Shown one piece after another: positions 19,249 through 28,625 of a DNA stretch of 64,000 nt. The notes under the pieces were generated by a model. That model was given only the letters and a program-made list of their open reading frames with translations. It had not been told where the DNA came from and ran no database searches. Location of the stretch: the NCBI RefSeq assembly GCF_023206395.1, contig NZ_CP066149.1, positions 3,224,001 through 3,288,000 on the forward strand. The letters run 5' to 3'. Positions within the stretch are counted from its first letter, which is position 1. Each line of letters starts with the position of its first letter. The position numbers and the translations under genes are program-made. The stretch is from Vibrio sp. ED004. GTDB taxonomy: Bacteria > Pseudomonadota > Gammaproteobacteria > Enterobacterales > Vibrionaceae.

Positions 19249-19842
19249 ATGATTATGGAAGATTTGAGCACACCAGAACGCATTTATAAGCGCGATGGAA
19301 ACCTGATTCTACGCACCGCAGAGATAGACGATGCGAATATGATCAGTGATTACTTTCAAACTAACCGAGAGTACCTTAAGCCTTGGGAACCAATTCGTGA
19401 AGATGTGTTTTTTGATAGAACGGGTTGGGCGCAGCGCCTGATTAAGCTAAATGAGCTTCATAAAATGGGGCTAGGTTATTACTGTTTGCTTGTTAATGAT
19501 GACACTAACGAAATGTTGGGCACCATTTCATTCAGCAATCTGTCTCGATTCCCTTTCTATGCGTGTAACGTGGGCTATTCGCTTGCTGAAAGTGCACAAG
19601 GCCACGGTTACATGCGCAGAGGCTTAAGCATGGCAAAGGACTATATGTTTGATGTTCAGAACATGCATCGTTTGATGGCGGGTTATATGCCTCATAATGA
19701 GCGTAGCGCTGGTGTATTGGAACATTTAGGTTTTGTTCGTGAAGGCTTTGCCAAAGATTATTTGCAGATCAACGGTAAATGGGAAGACCATATACTGACT
19801 GCGCTAGTTAACCCGAACTGGGAAGATAGACGCGCTGTTTAG
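19249..19842 (+). CDS. RimJ/RimL-type GNAT N-acetyltransferase
   Basis: A GNAT acetyltransferase, possibly acting on a ribosomal protein N-terminus or a small substrate. It is 197 residues. The acetyl-CoA binding motif is AQGHGYMRRGLSMAKDYMF, preceded by the beta-strand region CNVGYSLAE, and followed by the RimJ/L-type MPHNERSAGVLEHLGFVREG. It resembles RimJ by overall layout, but the E. coli RimJ target assignment should not be assumed. Start ATG 19249 or Met3 at 19255, with only a weak purine-rich site upstream. It lies 12 bases after tyrR and may be read through from it. Confidence 0.82.
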   Translation: MIMEDLSTPERIYKRDGNLILRTAEIDDANMISDYFQTNREYLKPWEPIREDVFFDRTGWAQRLIKLNELHKMGLGYYCLLVNDDTNEMLGTISFSNLSRFPFYACNVGYSLAESAQGHGYMRRGLSMAKDYMFDVQNMHRLMAGYMPHNERSAGVLEHLGFVREGFAKDYLQINGKWEDHILTALVNPNWEDRRAV

Positions 19843-19994
19843 ATACTAATAGTCATTAGGCGTAAGTATCAATTAAACGTAAATACAGATTTAGAGGCAG
19901 TGACGAACATAGATAAAATGAAACCGTCACTGTATCAAAAAGAGCATATAGGCATGGTAATCCATAAGCCTAAGAAGAAATTTGAGGAATTTTG

Positions 19995-20468
19995 ATGTCA
20001 TATACAACTTTGGACGAATACCAAAGAAAATGGATTTTTACTCACCAGTCGATGCCATTACCGGCAGAGGACTTGGAAAAGATTAAGCCAATGACACAGG
20101 CAAGGGCGTCTCAGTTTTGGAAAGAGAACGTAAGCCCTCAAAGCCCGGACGCAGAAAGACTAAGTTCACAAGACTGGCCAAGCAAGGCATCCAACTGGAA
20201 CGAAGAGATCAGCTGGATGGCAAATTGGGAAGCCGATGAGCCTGAAATGCCAGAAGAGATCCTTAACTTCATTGATTGGCAAGATGACGTAACTGTTTAT
20301 TTTTGTTATGAAAAATATAACATTCTCGAAACTAAATGGTCAGTTTTTAAGAAACACTGGAAGAACTTTTTGTTCTACGATGATGGCCCAATTTTACTAG
20401 GTCGCCGTCGTTCAGAAGCTCTTTGGTTTGCAACAAACGGCACCGTTAAAATTGGTAGCCGAGCTTAA
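19995..20468 (+). CDS. Conserved hypothetical protein (possibly DUF2947)
   Basis: A 157-residue soluble protein with many tryptophans and acidic residues. The C-terminal part (FKKHWKNFLFYDDGPILLGRRRSEALWF) looks compact and conserved, and I tentatively recall it as the DUF2947 family found in vibrios. No catalytic motif, signal peptide or membrane helix is visible. The start is ATG 19995, with GAGGA 6 bases upstream; the frame also contains a TTG just before. It is followed by its own terminator. No function can be assigned. Confidence 0.7.
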   Translation: MSYTTLDEYQRKWIFTHQSMPLPAEDLEKIKPMTQARASQFWKENVSPQSPDAERLSSQDWPSKASNWNEEISWMANWEADEPEMPEEILNFIDWQDDVTVYFCYEKYNILETKWSVFKKHWKNFLFYDDGPILLGRRRSEALWFATNGTVKIGSRA

Positions 20469-20512
20469 GTAATACATTATTTATTTAAGTCGATGTTGTA
20501 CGAACGATCGAT

Positions 20513-20540
20513 AAAAAGCGAGCTCTGAGCTCGCTTTTTT
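20513..20540 (+). terminator. Intrinsic terminator
   Basis: 12-bp stem AAAAAGCGAGCT / AGCTCGCTTTTT with a CTG loop, after the preceding hypothetical gene. Confidence 0.85.
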
Positions 20541-20723
20541 GTACCTAAAGATCGTCGAAGATCATTGGTAAATACATGTTATTTGAAGTCGATTTCTGAT
20601 GAGGGTTTTCGTTAGCTCAGAGTGGGTAATTTTCGAAATTGAGATCGCTATCTCATTGGCTTAGTTGAAGTTTTGTGGGTTTGGTTTATCTTTATAGTAC
20701 TGCCTTAGTGGAGGTGAAGTATT

Positions 20724-20939
20724 ATGATTTGGGATACTCTCGAACGTGTAAATAAACTTCGCAAGGAAGCAATGGAGGATCCGGATTTTCTGGATTCGGC
20801 AAAAATGCATGAGCAATGGCTTTTAAGCGAAACTCATAATCAATCTAAGAATGGAGAGAAAGAGAAGAAACCGAAAAAGTTATCAGACATCTATGAAAAC
20901 ACTGAATTTCCTATTAACCCAACCGGAACGAAACATTAA
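20724..20939 (+). CDS. Small hydrophilic hypothetical protein
   Basis: A 71-residue charged protein with no recognised family. The N-terminal half looks helical (MIWDTLERVNKLRKEAMED) and the middle is lysine-rich (GEKEKKPKKLSD). Support for a real gene is the strong ribosome site GGAGGTG 8 bases before ATG 20724 and a dedicated terminator after it. No membrane helix, signal or cysteine is present. It could be a small regulatory or nucleic-acid-associated protein, but this is not shown. Confidence 0.55.
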   Translation: MIWDTLERVNKLRKEAMEDPDFLDSAKMHEQWLLSETHNQSKNGEKEKKPKKLSDIYENTEFPINPTGTKH

Positions 20940-21021
20940 TAATGATTAACTGCAACACGGCTAAGGCTCTTAACCCAAAAGCTATAAGTCGATTAAACAT
21001 ACCAGCCTTAAGCCAGCAATA

Positions 21022-21057
21022 AAAAAGCCACTTTCAACGAACCGAAAGTGGCTTTTT
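21022..21057. terminator. Bidirectional intrinsic terminator
   Basis: 14-bp stem AAAAAGCCACTTTC / GAAAGTGGCTTTTT with an 8-base loop, between the small plus-strand gene and the minus-strand Hsp70 operon. Confidence 0.9.
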
Positions 21058-21111
21058 CTTTTCTCGTTAGCTTCTTTACTCGTTAACAACTAAAGCTAAT
21101 CGTTTTAAATG

Positions 21112-23952
21112 CTAACTATTGATCAGGCTTAAGCCGCTTGGTAATGCATCACCAAACACGCGCTTAGACTCGCTCTCAGAAAGCTCAGTAACTTCACTTA
21201 CTAGCGTTAGCCAAGACTCTGGCACCTTGCTTTGCTTTAACTTTTCAAGAACTTGAGCACGGTAGTCATCAGAGATATCGAACTGACGGTCACCCGTCTT
21301 ACGACAAATCATTACAGCCGCGAAGGCAATCATCTGCTCTTTCTGCCAATTCTGGTCAAGCAGCTTTGGTAACCACTGTTCTGCTTGCTCTCTTGGAATG
21401 ACGCTGTGTTGGCTTCCGTACAAAGGTGTGCGAGACGCTAAGCGACCGAGAGTCCACCAGTGAGCTTGTTCGAACTGATTATGGTTAATTGCTTTGCTTA
21501 AGAACCAAGTCGCTAATAGAAGCTTGTCTTCCACTTCAAGTTGCTCAAGTGATGCTGCCAATCGCACCATGGCTTCATAACCATTGTCTTGTGCATCTTT
21601 AGCCGTTTTAGGGTTCTTCATTGCACCTGGGTGAAGGTACTTCGCGATATCAGCCAAGATGGTCTCTTGCTGCTCTTGATTCAGGCCACCCGCAACACGG
21701 CGCCAGAATACCCACCAATCTGTCCAACCTTGATGGTTCTGGAATTGGATGTTTTGTTGGTATAGCCCCCAAATTTGTTCAATACGCCATGAGTCGGTTG
21801 GATCACCAAAGCCAGGTCGCATAGAGTAACCCGCTAAACGCAGCCAGTTTTTCTCGTGTGCTTCAGAGCGACGACGGCGTTTACGCCCTAGTGAGAACGA
21901 ATCAAACAGGTGACGGAGAGTAGTAAAGTCCCACTCTTCGCGCTTACCAAGTCGTATCTCAAGATCTTTGGCAAGCGTTTTGATCTCTTTAGATTCCGCA
22001 CTTTTCTTGTTGCCGCTGTACAGGCGAGAAATCAACTCCTTACATTCGTCCAGTCTTGGATGAAGTTTAGAGTTATCGGATTCATCGCTTTGCTTGTTTC
22101 TGACTTCGAACTCAAGCAACCAACGCTTAGTGTCATCTTCCGTACTCACACATTCCATTTTCAATGTGCCGACTTCGGTTAACTGACAAGCAAGCAACAC
22201 TTCAACGCGCTCTTTTTGGTTGGCCTGAAGCTCTGCAGTGCCTGATCCTTCCAGCGTAGAAATATAAGGTGGAAGAGGGGAGAACAAGTCAGCATCGACA
22301 TTGACCATTACACCGTTTTGAATGGCAGTGTCATGAGCAATTTGATCGTGCGTTGAAGTCAGTAGATTGAAACGTACCGGCTCACCCAAAGTCAGTGAGA
22401 AACGACGGCTGTTCAAACGTATTTCTTGGCCTTCTTCAGTCCCTTTGGCAAGCAGACAAAGCGCTTTACCCATTTTGTTCTTTTCTTGTAGATGTAAGAA
22501 GTAAGAACGAGCCGCACCGCCACCGATTTTCAGTTGTGCACCACGACGTGCTTTACCAAAAGCTACTGCACCAAGGGCTACAGACCAGTCAGGGTGAGGG
22601 TTATCTAAGACGGTGATTGGTGCACCGTTCCAATTGCCCAGTAACTGAGTAATACGTTCAGTGACAAGCTCACTGTTGAATACACCGCCGTTGAGTAGCA
22701 CACCGACAGGTATCGCTGGTTTTGTCTCATCAAATTCGACTGCGCCAGATTTCTCTAGTGCCGCTTTTGATACTTGCTGGTGTGTCGCTAGGAATTCGGC
22801 AACGTGCTTACTTACCGCAGGATCTGCTGCGTAGGGTAGGCCGAACTCAACCACCGCGCTGCGGCGTTTGTCTGGCACTTCAGTGAACTCAGAAAGTGGG
22901 AAGAAACCTTCCAGAGCAATCTGATGAACTTCTTGCTTGGTTAAACCAATACTCTTCGTACCGCCAAGCAGTTTTGAACCGCTGCCCAGCATGGTGATTT
23001 TCACATCGTCTGGCGCATTAGCAGAAAGCAGGCTCTCTTTTGCGGCGCGAGTTTGTTGAATCAGTTTGGTTAGGCTAGACGCATTCAACTTTTTGTTTTG
23101 ATTAAAGCGTTGCTCTGCAAGGTGGGCAAGAGCCAAATCGAGGTTATCACCCCCGAGCATCAAGTGTTCGCCAACGCCGATACGGTCGAGTGCGAGTTCT
23201 TGGTCATCGCTATTGCTTGAGTTGAAGCTAGCTTCGATCAAACTTAAATCGGTAGTACCGCCACCAACATCACACACTAGAATCAGCGGGATCTGTTGAA
23301 GTTCATCTGCAGCGGTTTTTTGGTGACGTGCATACCAGTCATAACAAACGGCTTGAGGTTCTTCGAGCAACAGAATCTTACCTAAGCCCGCCAGTTCTGC
23401 CGCTTCGAGTGTCAGCTTACGTGCTGTCTCATCGAATGAAGCGGGAACAGTTACTACAACGTCTTGGTCTTCAAGCTTGTTGCTTGGGTTACGGTAGTTC
23501 CATGCTTGACGGATGTGGTTCAGGTAGCTTGCGCTTGCGACAACAGGAGACACCTTATCGACGTCAGTTGCGCCTGCCCAAGGCAGAATGTCGGAGTTAC
23601 GATCAACCGCTTGGTGAGATAACCAGCTCTTAGCACTGGATACTTGGCGGCCTTCGACTTTTGCACCCAGTTCGCGAGCCCACTCACCAACGATGACGTT
23701 TTGAATATCGCCTTCAACCAAGCTCGGTTCCCAAGGCATGGTGAGATCGGAAGGAGAAATCTGACCTTGTGCCGGATGGTAACGAAATGATGGAAGTAGC
23801 GGCTTGCGAACCACTTCACCGGGGCCGATGAGTTGGTCAATATCGAAAAGAGAAACGGGAGCATGTTGTAGGTCGTCGTTGATTTCACAGTAGGCAACCA
23901 CAGTGTTGGTTGTGCCTAAGTCAATGCCGACTAAAAAACGAGGAGATGCCAT
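21112..23952 (-). CDS. Long Hsp70-family protein with extended C-terminal domain
   Basis: A divergent Hsp70 of 946 residues, about 300 longer than DnaK. The N-terminal actin-like ATPase region is clear: phosphate 1 motif GIDLGTTNTVVAY (residues 9-21), VTVPASFDETARK, LLEEPQAVCYDW, and phosphate 2 motif CDVGGGTTDLS. An adenosine-type LLNGGVFNS follows. From about residue 560 the sequence no longer resembles a normal substrate-binding domain; it is a large, mostly helical region with WGLYQQN and WRRVAGGLNQEQ segments. It is the last gene of a three-gene unit with another Hsp70 and a DUF2760-like protein. Start ATG 23952 has AAGG upstream. Chaperone activity is plausible but unproven; no EEVD tail. 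Confidence 0.88.
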   Translation of the reverse strand: MASPRFLVGIDLGTTNTVVAYCEINDDLQHAPVSLFDIDQLIGPGEVVRKPLLPSFRYHPAQGQISPSDLTMPWEPSLVEGDIQNVIVGEWARELGAKVEGRQVSSAKSWLSHQAVDRNSDILPWAGATDVDKVSPVVASASYLNHIRQAWNYRNPSNKLEDQDVVVTVPASFDETARKLTLEAAELAGLGKILLLEEPQAVCYDWYARHQKTAADELQQIPLILVCDVGGGTTDLSLIEASFNSSNSDDQELALDRIGVGEHLMLGGDNLDLALAHLAEQRFNQNKKLNASSLTKLIQQTRAAKESLLSANAPDDVKITMLGSGSKLLGGTKSIGLTKQEVHQIALEGFFPLSEFTEVPDKRRSAVVEFGLPYAADPAVSKHVAEFLATHQQVSKAALEKSGAVEFDETKPAIPVGVLLNGGVFNSELVTERITQLLGNWNGAPITVLDNPHPDWSVALGAVAFGKARRGAQLKIGGGAARSYFLHLQEKNKMGKALCLLAKGTEEGQEIRLNSRRFSLTLGEPVRFNLLTSTHDQIAHDTAIQNGVMVNVDADLFSPLPPYISTLEGSGTAELQANQKERVEVLLACQLTEVGTLKMECVSTEDDTKRWLLEFEVRNKQSDESDNSKLHPRLDECKELISRLYSGNKKSAESKEIKTLAKDLEIRLGKREEWDFTTLRHLFDSFSLGRKRRRRSEAHEKNWLRLAGYSMRPGFGDPTDSWRIEQIWGLYQQNIQFQNHQGWTDWWVFWRRVAGGLNQEQQETILADIAKYLHPGAMKNPKTAKDAQDNGYEAMVRLAASLEQLEVEDKLLLATWFLSKAINHNQFEQAHWWTLGRLASRTPLYGSQHSVIPREQAEQWLPKLLDQNWQKEQMIAFAAVMICRKTGDRQFDISDDYRAQVLEKLKQSKVPESWLTLVSEVTELSESESKRVFGDALPSGLSLINS

Positions 23953-24060
23953 ACAAAACCTTATTTTGCCAAAGTGATGACCAGTTAATGGATAGTCTTG
24001 GTCTTATTATTGTCTTTGGAATGTTTTTAATACAGGGCTAGGGAATCGCATTGATAAAGT

Positions 24061-24084
24061 AACGGCACCCGTTAAGGTGCCGTT
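24061..24084 (-). terminator. Stem-loop between the two Hsp70 genes
   Basis: 9-bp stem AACGGCACC / GGTGCCGTT with a 6-base loop, 7 bases after the upstream hsp70 stop. Read on the minus strand it is followed by ACTTTATC, a weak T-tract, so it may partly terminate or stabilise the upstream message. Confidence 0.45.
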
Positions 24085-24090
24085 GATTCA

Positions 24091-26019
24091 TTATGCTTGT
24101 TCGTTTGAGTCGCTATTCGTATCTTCACGAACGTCGAACTCAACGTGCCATTTCTGACCATTGTCAGTGGCAATCGCTTCTAGGTATAACGTGCCTAATT
24201 CAGTAACACGAGACGCTAAAGTCACCGGAACCACTTCACCTTCGCGACGGCCTTCAGAAACAGGCAGTGTCACTTGGATTTCAGGAAGCTCATCAAGATC
24301 TTCTGGAGCCCAGTGATCAAGGTGCGTACCCGCTTGGTCTTCACGACGTGTGGTTGAACCGAAGAATTGGAAGTGAACTGGCTGACCAATCACTAGACCG
24401 AACTCTTGGCTAGGTACTTGAACGCTTGAACCTTCTTCCATACCAAATGGTGCAACACACAGTGCTTCCATTGGAGGAGCCATACCCGGGATTGCTGGCA
24501 TCGCGCTTTCAATTCCTACGTAGTAAGAAGAAGCGATACCGCCACGGATACGAACGCCTTGGCCACGACGAACTGCGCCGTAGTATGAAGCGCCGCTTGC
24601 TACTGCTAGGTCTAAATCTAGACCTGAAAGCTGTTTAGCGAACTCTTCGTCAGCATTGATCAGCCATTCGTTGATCGTATCTGAAAGACGATCGGCAAGT
24701 AGGTTCGATTTTAGAACACCACCATTGAACAGGATTGCTGTTGGCTTGATGAAGTCTGCCGCTGGCGCTTCTGACCCTTGCGCTTCTGTACCGGGCATAC
24801 CGGGCATGTTTGCAAACGGGTTGAAATCTTGTTGAGCCGTTTCGCTGTTTCCAGAAAGCGCGTTCGCTTGCTTAGAAAGGAATGCGGCAATGTGACGAGT
24901 AATACCTGCGTCTTGAGCGTAAGGCAGACCCATTTGAGTCAGTGCGCCACGCGTCTTTTGCACTGGATGTTCAGTCACGGCTACTTTCGGGAAGAAGCCA
25001 TCAACCAATGTTTGTTGTACTTCTTGCTGAGTCAGTTCTGTTTTCAGTGTTGCGCCAAGTAGTTTAGAACCACGGCTTGGAACAACGATCGGCACAGATT
25101 GCAGTTCAGCATCGTTAAGCAGTGCTTCTTTCGCATCACGACATGCGTGAGTCATAGCTTGAACCTGCCAAGGAGCCAGTTCTTTGCCTTCTTGAGCCAG
25201 TTTCATTTTCAGACGGTAAGCTAACGCTAAGTCCATGTTGTCGCCGCCAAGTAGGATGTGTTCACCTACTGCGATACGGTTCAGACTTAGGTTGCCTTCA
25301 TCTTGTGTTACTTCAACCAACGAAAGGTCAGTCGTACCACCACCGATATCAACAACAAGAACGATGTCGCCAACGTTCACTTCATCACGCCATGTGTCGT
25401 TGCTGTTATCAATCCAGCTGTAAAGAGCCGCTTGTGGCTCCTCAAGAAGTGTCAGATGAGTGAAACCAACATTACGCGCAGCTTCAGCTGTTAGGTCACG
25501 AGCTGCAGGATCAAACGAAGCTGGAACGGTGATCGTTACATCTTGGTCTGCCAGTTTGTGTTCTGGGTTAGCGTGGTTCCAAGCATCTTTAAGATGCTCT
25601 AGGTACAACTCAGTTGTCTTAAGCGGAGATACTTTTTCAACTTCTTCAGGGCTACCTGCAGGAAGGAACGCATCACGACGGTTCACACCACCGTGGCATA
25701 GCCAAGATTTAGCACTTGCGACCAAGCGGATAGGGGTTTTAGAACCAAGGTTACGCGCAATAGCACCAACCAGTGATTTAGGCTCAGAAGACCAAGGCAG
25801 AACGCGAGAACCCGCATTCATTTCATGTTCGTGCGGCTGGTATAGGAACGAGCCAAGTTGGCTGCGAGTTTCTACTGTACCAGGTGCCGTTAGCTGAGGG
25901 ATTTGCATCACCTCTACACGAGCATCTTCATTGGTTGTGTCGATGTAAGACAAAACGCAGTGTGTGGTACCTAAATCGATACCAACACTGAACTTAGGCG
26001 CCTGATTTTGGTGTTCCAT
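24091..26019 (-). CDS. Hsp70-family protein (second copy, DnaK-length)
   Basis: A 642-residue Hsp70 relative. ATPase motifs: GIDLGTTHCVLSY (residues 13-25), VTVPASFDPAARD, LLEEPQAALYSW, VVDIGGGTTDLSLVE and AILFNGGVLKS. An insert rich in Pro/Met/Ala (NPFANMPGMPGTEAQG, about residues 390-410) interrupts the ATPase part. The C-terminal region contains FGLVIGQPVHFQFFGS and short beta-like strands, but is not a typical DnaK substrate domain. It is clearly homologous to the 946-residue neighbour, so the two look like a duplication. The start overlaps the upstream stop (TAATG), giving translational coupling with the DUF2760-like gene. No J-protein or GrpE gene is in the window. Confidence 0.88.
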   Translation of the reverse strand: MEHQNQAPKFSVGIDLGTTHCVLSYIDTTNEDARVEVMQIPQLTAPGTVETRSQLGSFLYQPHEHEMNAGSRVLPWSSEPKSLVGAIARNLGSKTPIRLVASAKSWLCHGGVNRRDAFLPAGSPEEVEKVSPLKTTELYLEHLKDAWNHANPEHKLADQDVTITVPASFDPAARDLTAEAARNVGFTHLTLLEEPQAALYSWIDNSNDTWRDEVNVGDIVLVVDIGGGTTDLSLVEVTQDEGNLSLNRIAVGEHILLGGDNMDLALAYRLKMKLAQEGKELAPWQVQAMTHACRDAKEALLNDAELQSVPIVVPSRGSKLLGATLKTELTQQEVQQTLVDGFFPKVAVTEHPVQKTRGALTQMGLPYAQDAGITRHIAAFLSKQANALSGNSETAQQDFNPFANMPGMPGTEAQGSEAPAADFIKPTAILFNGGVLKSNLLADRLSDTINEWLINADEEFAKQLSGLDLDLAVASGASYYGAVRRGQGVRIRGGIASSYYVGIESAMPAIPGMAPPMEALCVAPFGMEEGSSVQVPSQEFGLVIGQPVHFQFFGSTTRREDQAGTHLDHWAPEDLDELPEIQVTLPVSEGRREGEVVPVTLASRVTELGTLYLEAIATDNGQKWHVEFDVREDTNSDSNEQA

Positions 26020-26651
26020 TATAGCTCCACCTCTGCCGGTGCAATCACAGATGCATCGTAGTTCTCAGCAAGCTTAGGCAGGTTCATGTCAGTTGCTTTC
26101 CAACCTTTGTGAACCAATGTGCCATTGAACGGTGCATTGCCCATTACGTTGCCTGTTAGGCGAATTTCTTGTGGGTTGAAGCCTTCAACAACCGTGATGC
26201 GCGTTTCTTCATCTTCTGTGCGGATGTGAGAAAGCGTTACGTAGTCTGCTAGTACTTTTTTACCGCCAGTGTGAATAACACGTGCTGCTGCACCAACTTC
26301 TTCATCAGAGAACGAAGTCAGGTCTTCTTTTAGGAAATCGATTAAACGCGCTTCTTGTTGCATGATAGACAGAAGTTGCATTGCAGAATCTGTCGGTGCT
26401 GTTGCTAGCTTAGATTCAACTTCAACGACTTTCTCGATCACTTTTTCTACTTCAACAACTTTCTCTACTTCGACAATTTTTTCAACTTGCTTTTCAACTT
26501 CAACGATTTTCTCTACTGGTTTTTCTACGACTTTCTCAACCACTTTGGTTTTACGAGAAACGGCAATTAACAGTAGTAAAACGCTTGATGCAGTTAAGCC
26601 TGCGTGGAGCATATCAAACGTCTGTGGGATTAGGTTCAAATCAACGATCAT
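26019..26651 (-). CDS. DUF2760-like membrane-anchored protein with VEK repeats
   Basis: First gene of the Hsp70 unit, 210 residues. It has one hydrophobic segment near residues 10-28, then a heptad-like run of VVEKVVEKPVEKIVEVEK type repeats (about 36-80), and a compact C-terminal domain (about 90-210) with IRTEDEETRITVVEGFNP and GTLVHKGWKATD. The C-terminal domain fits DUF2760. The charged repeats would form a long single helix or coiled coil holding the domain away from the membrane. Start ATG 26651 with AAAGAGA upstream. Coupling to two Hsp70 genes suggests it is their client, anchor or co-factor; this is inference. Confidence 0.8.
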   Translation of the reverse strand: MIVDLNLIPQTFDMLHAGLTASSVLLLLIAVSRKTKVVEKVVEKPVEKIVEVEKQVEKIVEVEKVVEVEKVIEKVVEVESKLATAPTDSAMQLLSIMQQEARLIDFLKEDLTSFSDEEVGAAARVIHTGGKKVLADYVTLSHIRTEDEETRITVVEGFNPQEIRLTGNVMGNAPFNGTLVHKGWKATDMNLPKLAENYDASVIAPAEVEL

Positions 26652-26999
26652 AGTGATTTCTCTTTAAAATTGATTTAACGGTATATTCGTCGGTTTAAAG
26701 GAATATACAGGTTGGAAAGAAACACGATGGCACAAGTCCAAAACGGTCACTTTCAAGCTATAAATATGGGTGGATACTAGCATATTCAAGGCTTAAGAGT
26801 GGTATTTAATGTTTTCGATTAAGTGGGTTTTTGGCGTGTTAGCTTGAAATTTAGCCGAGATTTGTCTGAATATTGGTCTCTGATGTAAGCGAGAGGTAAA
26901 CTATGCCCGTTTTATGTCAGTTTTAAGACTAAACAGAAATGGAGCACGATTCTCTTCCGTTATATACTTTCAACTCATTAGAGCCTATTTGGAACCTAT
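26652..26999. other. Divergent promoter region, Hsp70 operon/diguanylate cyclase
   Basis: 348 bases between the divergent genes. It must hold promoters for both. No sigma-32 promoter, palindrome or supported ORF was recognised; a 17-codon reading frame at 26725 is too short to call. Confidence 0.4.
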
Positions 27000-28538
27000 A
27001 TGCCTCACACCACCGACCCATTAACAGGGTTGAAGAGACGAACTCTCCCATTGGTCGTATTTGCGGTCAGTTTTTTGATTACTGTGTTGTGTTTTATCTT
27101 AGTCGCGCTTAACCAAAATCGCGCACTGAATATGAATTTGAATAGTTTTGCTAATCATCAGACCCTGAGCTTGGAAGCATTTATCGGTAATGATGTGGCT
27201 TACATAGGTTCCGGCGCTAATTTTTTCTATTCCAATGATCCCGAGAACTGGGATAAATTCGACCGCTTTGCTCAACAAACCATTAACGATTCAAAGAGTC
27301 TAATCGGTTTGCAGTGGATGCAAAAAGTGTCAGTAGATGAGATTGCTGAACACACGGCTAAAATGGAAGAAAAGTCCCCATTCTATAAGCTATTCACCAT
27401 CCCGAAGCATGAAGCAAAAACCTATGGCTACATCTTAGATGGCGAGCCAGCTTTTATCGCCAGCGATATCTATCCCAATACCCCAGCGAACGATAGAGTT
27501 CTCGGTTTTTACTCTTCTCGTGAGCGCTTCAAACTGGTTTTAGATAATATTAAACAGACGCGTAAAGCGAATATTTCAGACAAAGTTCGCTTGCTTCAAG
27601 ACGGCTTAGATCAAGACACACCAAAGACAGGTATGCTGGTTTATCACCCAGTTTTTGAAGGTGAAAGTGACAATTTACTCGGTGTTGTTATTGGCGTAGT
27701 TCGCACCACGTATTACTTTGAAAATCTGCTGGCGTCAGCGGTGGGCGATATGGATGTTTATGTTCGTGTTACCGATACTGGATTCGAAGCGGAAGATTCA
27801 CCAATCTTGTTCGAAACTGATGGCTATGACGCGGTATCCGGGCACCACATCACCAAGACAATCGCACTGACCAACCGTGACTGGAAGGTTGAGTACAAGA
27901 TAGACTCTTGCATCTCTTTTTATGGTTATTTGGTGTTAACAGGCATCGCATTGGTCGGTACAACCATCTCACTGTTGTTGGCGTATATCGTTAACATGCA
28001 AATCAGAGAGAAAGAGCGTTTGTATCGAATGCTGAATAAGCGGACTGAAGAGCTTCGCTTCTTAGCTGATCACGACAGCCTGACGGAAATTTATAACCGA
28101 CGCGCGTTCAATAAGAAGCTAGACAAAGCCATTGAGCGAAACCAGCCCTTTTGTCTCGTTGGGTTTGATATCGACAAGTTTAAAGGTATTAACGACCAGT
28201 TCGGTCACCCAGCGGGTGATGCTTTGCTTATTCATGTCATCAAGCTGATCTCGGTGAACCTGAAAGAAGGGGACGACCTGTTCCGCTTAGGTGGTGATGA
28301 GTTCTGTATTATTTCTAACATCTCAAACCATGAAGCCCTGAATCGTTACTTAGAGTGCATTATCAACACCGTAAGTCGCTCTCATTGTGAACACAAAGGT
28401 CGACAGTTAAGTTGTACCTTGAGTATCGGTGCAGCCATTCGTGACAGTGAGGACTCTGAAGAGATCATGCAAAAAGCGGACAGCATGCTCTACCAAAGTA
28501 AGTCAAATGGCCGAAATAGAGCCACAATTGCAGGCTAA
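27000..28538 (+). CDS. CHASE-domain diguanylate cyclase
   Basis: Inner-membrane enzyme making cyclic di-GMP from GTP. It is 512 residues. TM1 is about 16-37, a periplasmic CHASE-type sensor runs about 45-295 (with SLIGLQWMQKV and YPNTPANDRVLGFYSSRERF), TM2 is about 302-325, and a GGDEF domain fills 350-508. The active-site motif is intact (FRLGGDEFCII), as are the metal-binding FDIDKFKGINDQFGH residues. No RxxD product-inhibition site is seen at the usual place upstream of GGDEF (KEGD instead). Start ATG 27000. The sensed ligand is unknown. Confidence 0.92.
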   Translation: MPHTTDPLTGLKRRTLPLVVFAVSFLITVLCFILVALNQNRALNMNLNSFANHQTLSLEAFIGNDVAYIGSGANFFYSNDPENWDKFDRFAQQTINDSKSLIGLQWMQKVSVDEIAEHTAKMEEKSPFYKLFTIPKHEAKTYGYILDGEPAFIASDIYPNTPANDRVLGFYSSRERFKLVLDNIKQTRKANISDKVRLLQDGLDQDTPKTGMLVYHPVFEGESDNLLGVVIGVVRTTYYFENLLASAVGDMDVYVRVTDTGFEAEDSPILFETDGYDAVSGHHITKTIALTNRDWKVEYKIDSCISFYGYLVLTGIALVGTTISLLLAYIVNMQIREKERLYRMLNKRTEELRFLADHDSLTEIYNRRAFNKKLDKAIERNQPFCLVGFDIDKFKGINDQFGHPAGDALLIHVIKLISVNLKEGDDLFRLGGDEFCIISNISNHEALNRYLECIINTVSRSHCEHKGRQLSCTLSIGAAIRDSEDSEEIMQKADSMLYQSKSNGRNRATIAG

Positions 28539-28625
28539 ATGAGCACTTGATGCAACTGGGGTCGAGTTCTTTATTGGGCTCATGTACAATTTCAAAAAAC
28601 TTTTGATGAAAGAATTGGGCGACGT

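Noticed and set aside
26362..26667. Plus-strand Ser/Thr/Phe repeat ORF
   Set aside because: Mirror of the VEK repeats of the DUF2760-like gene.
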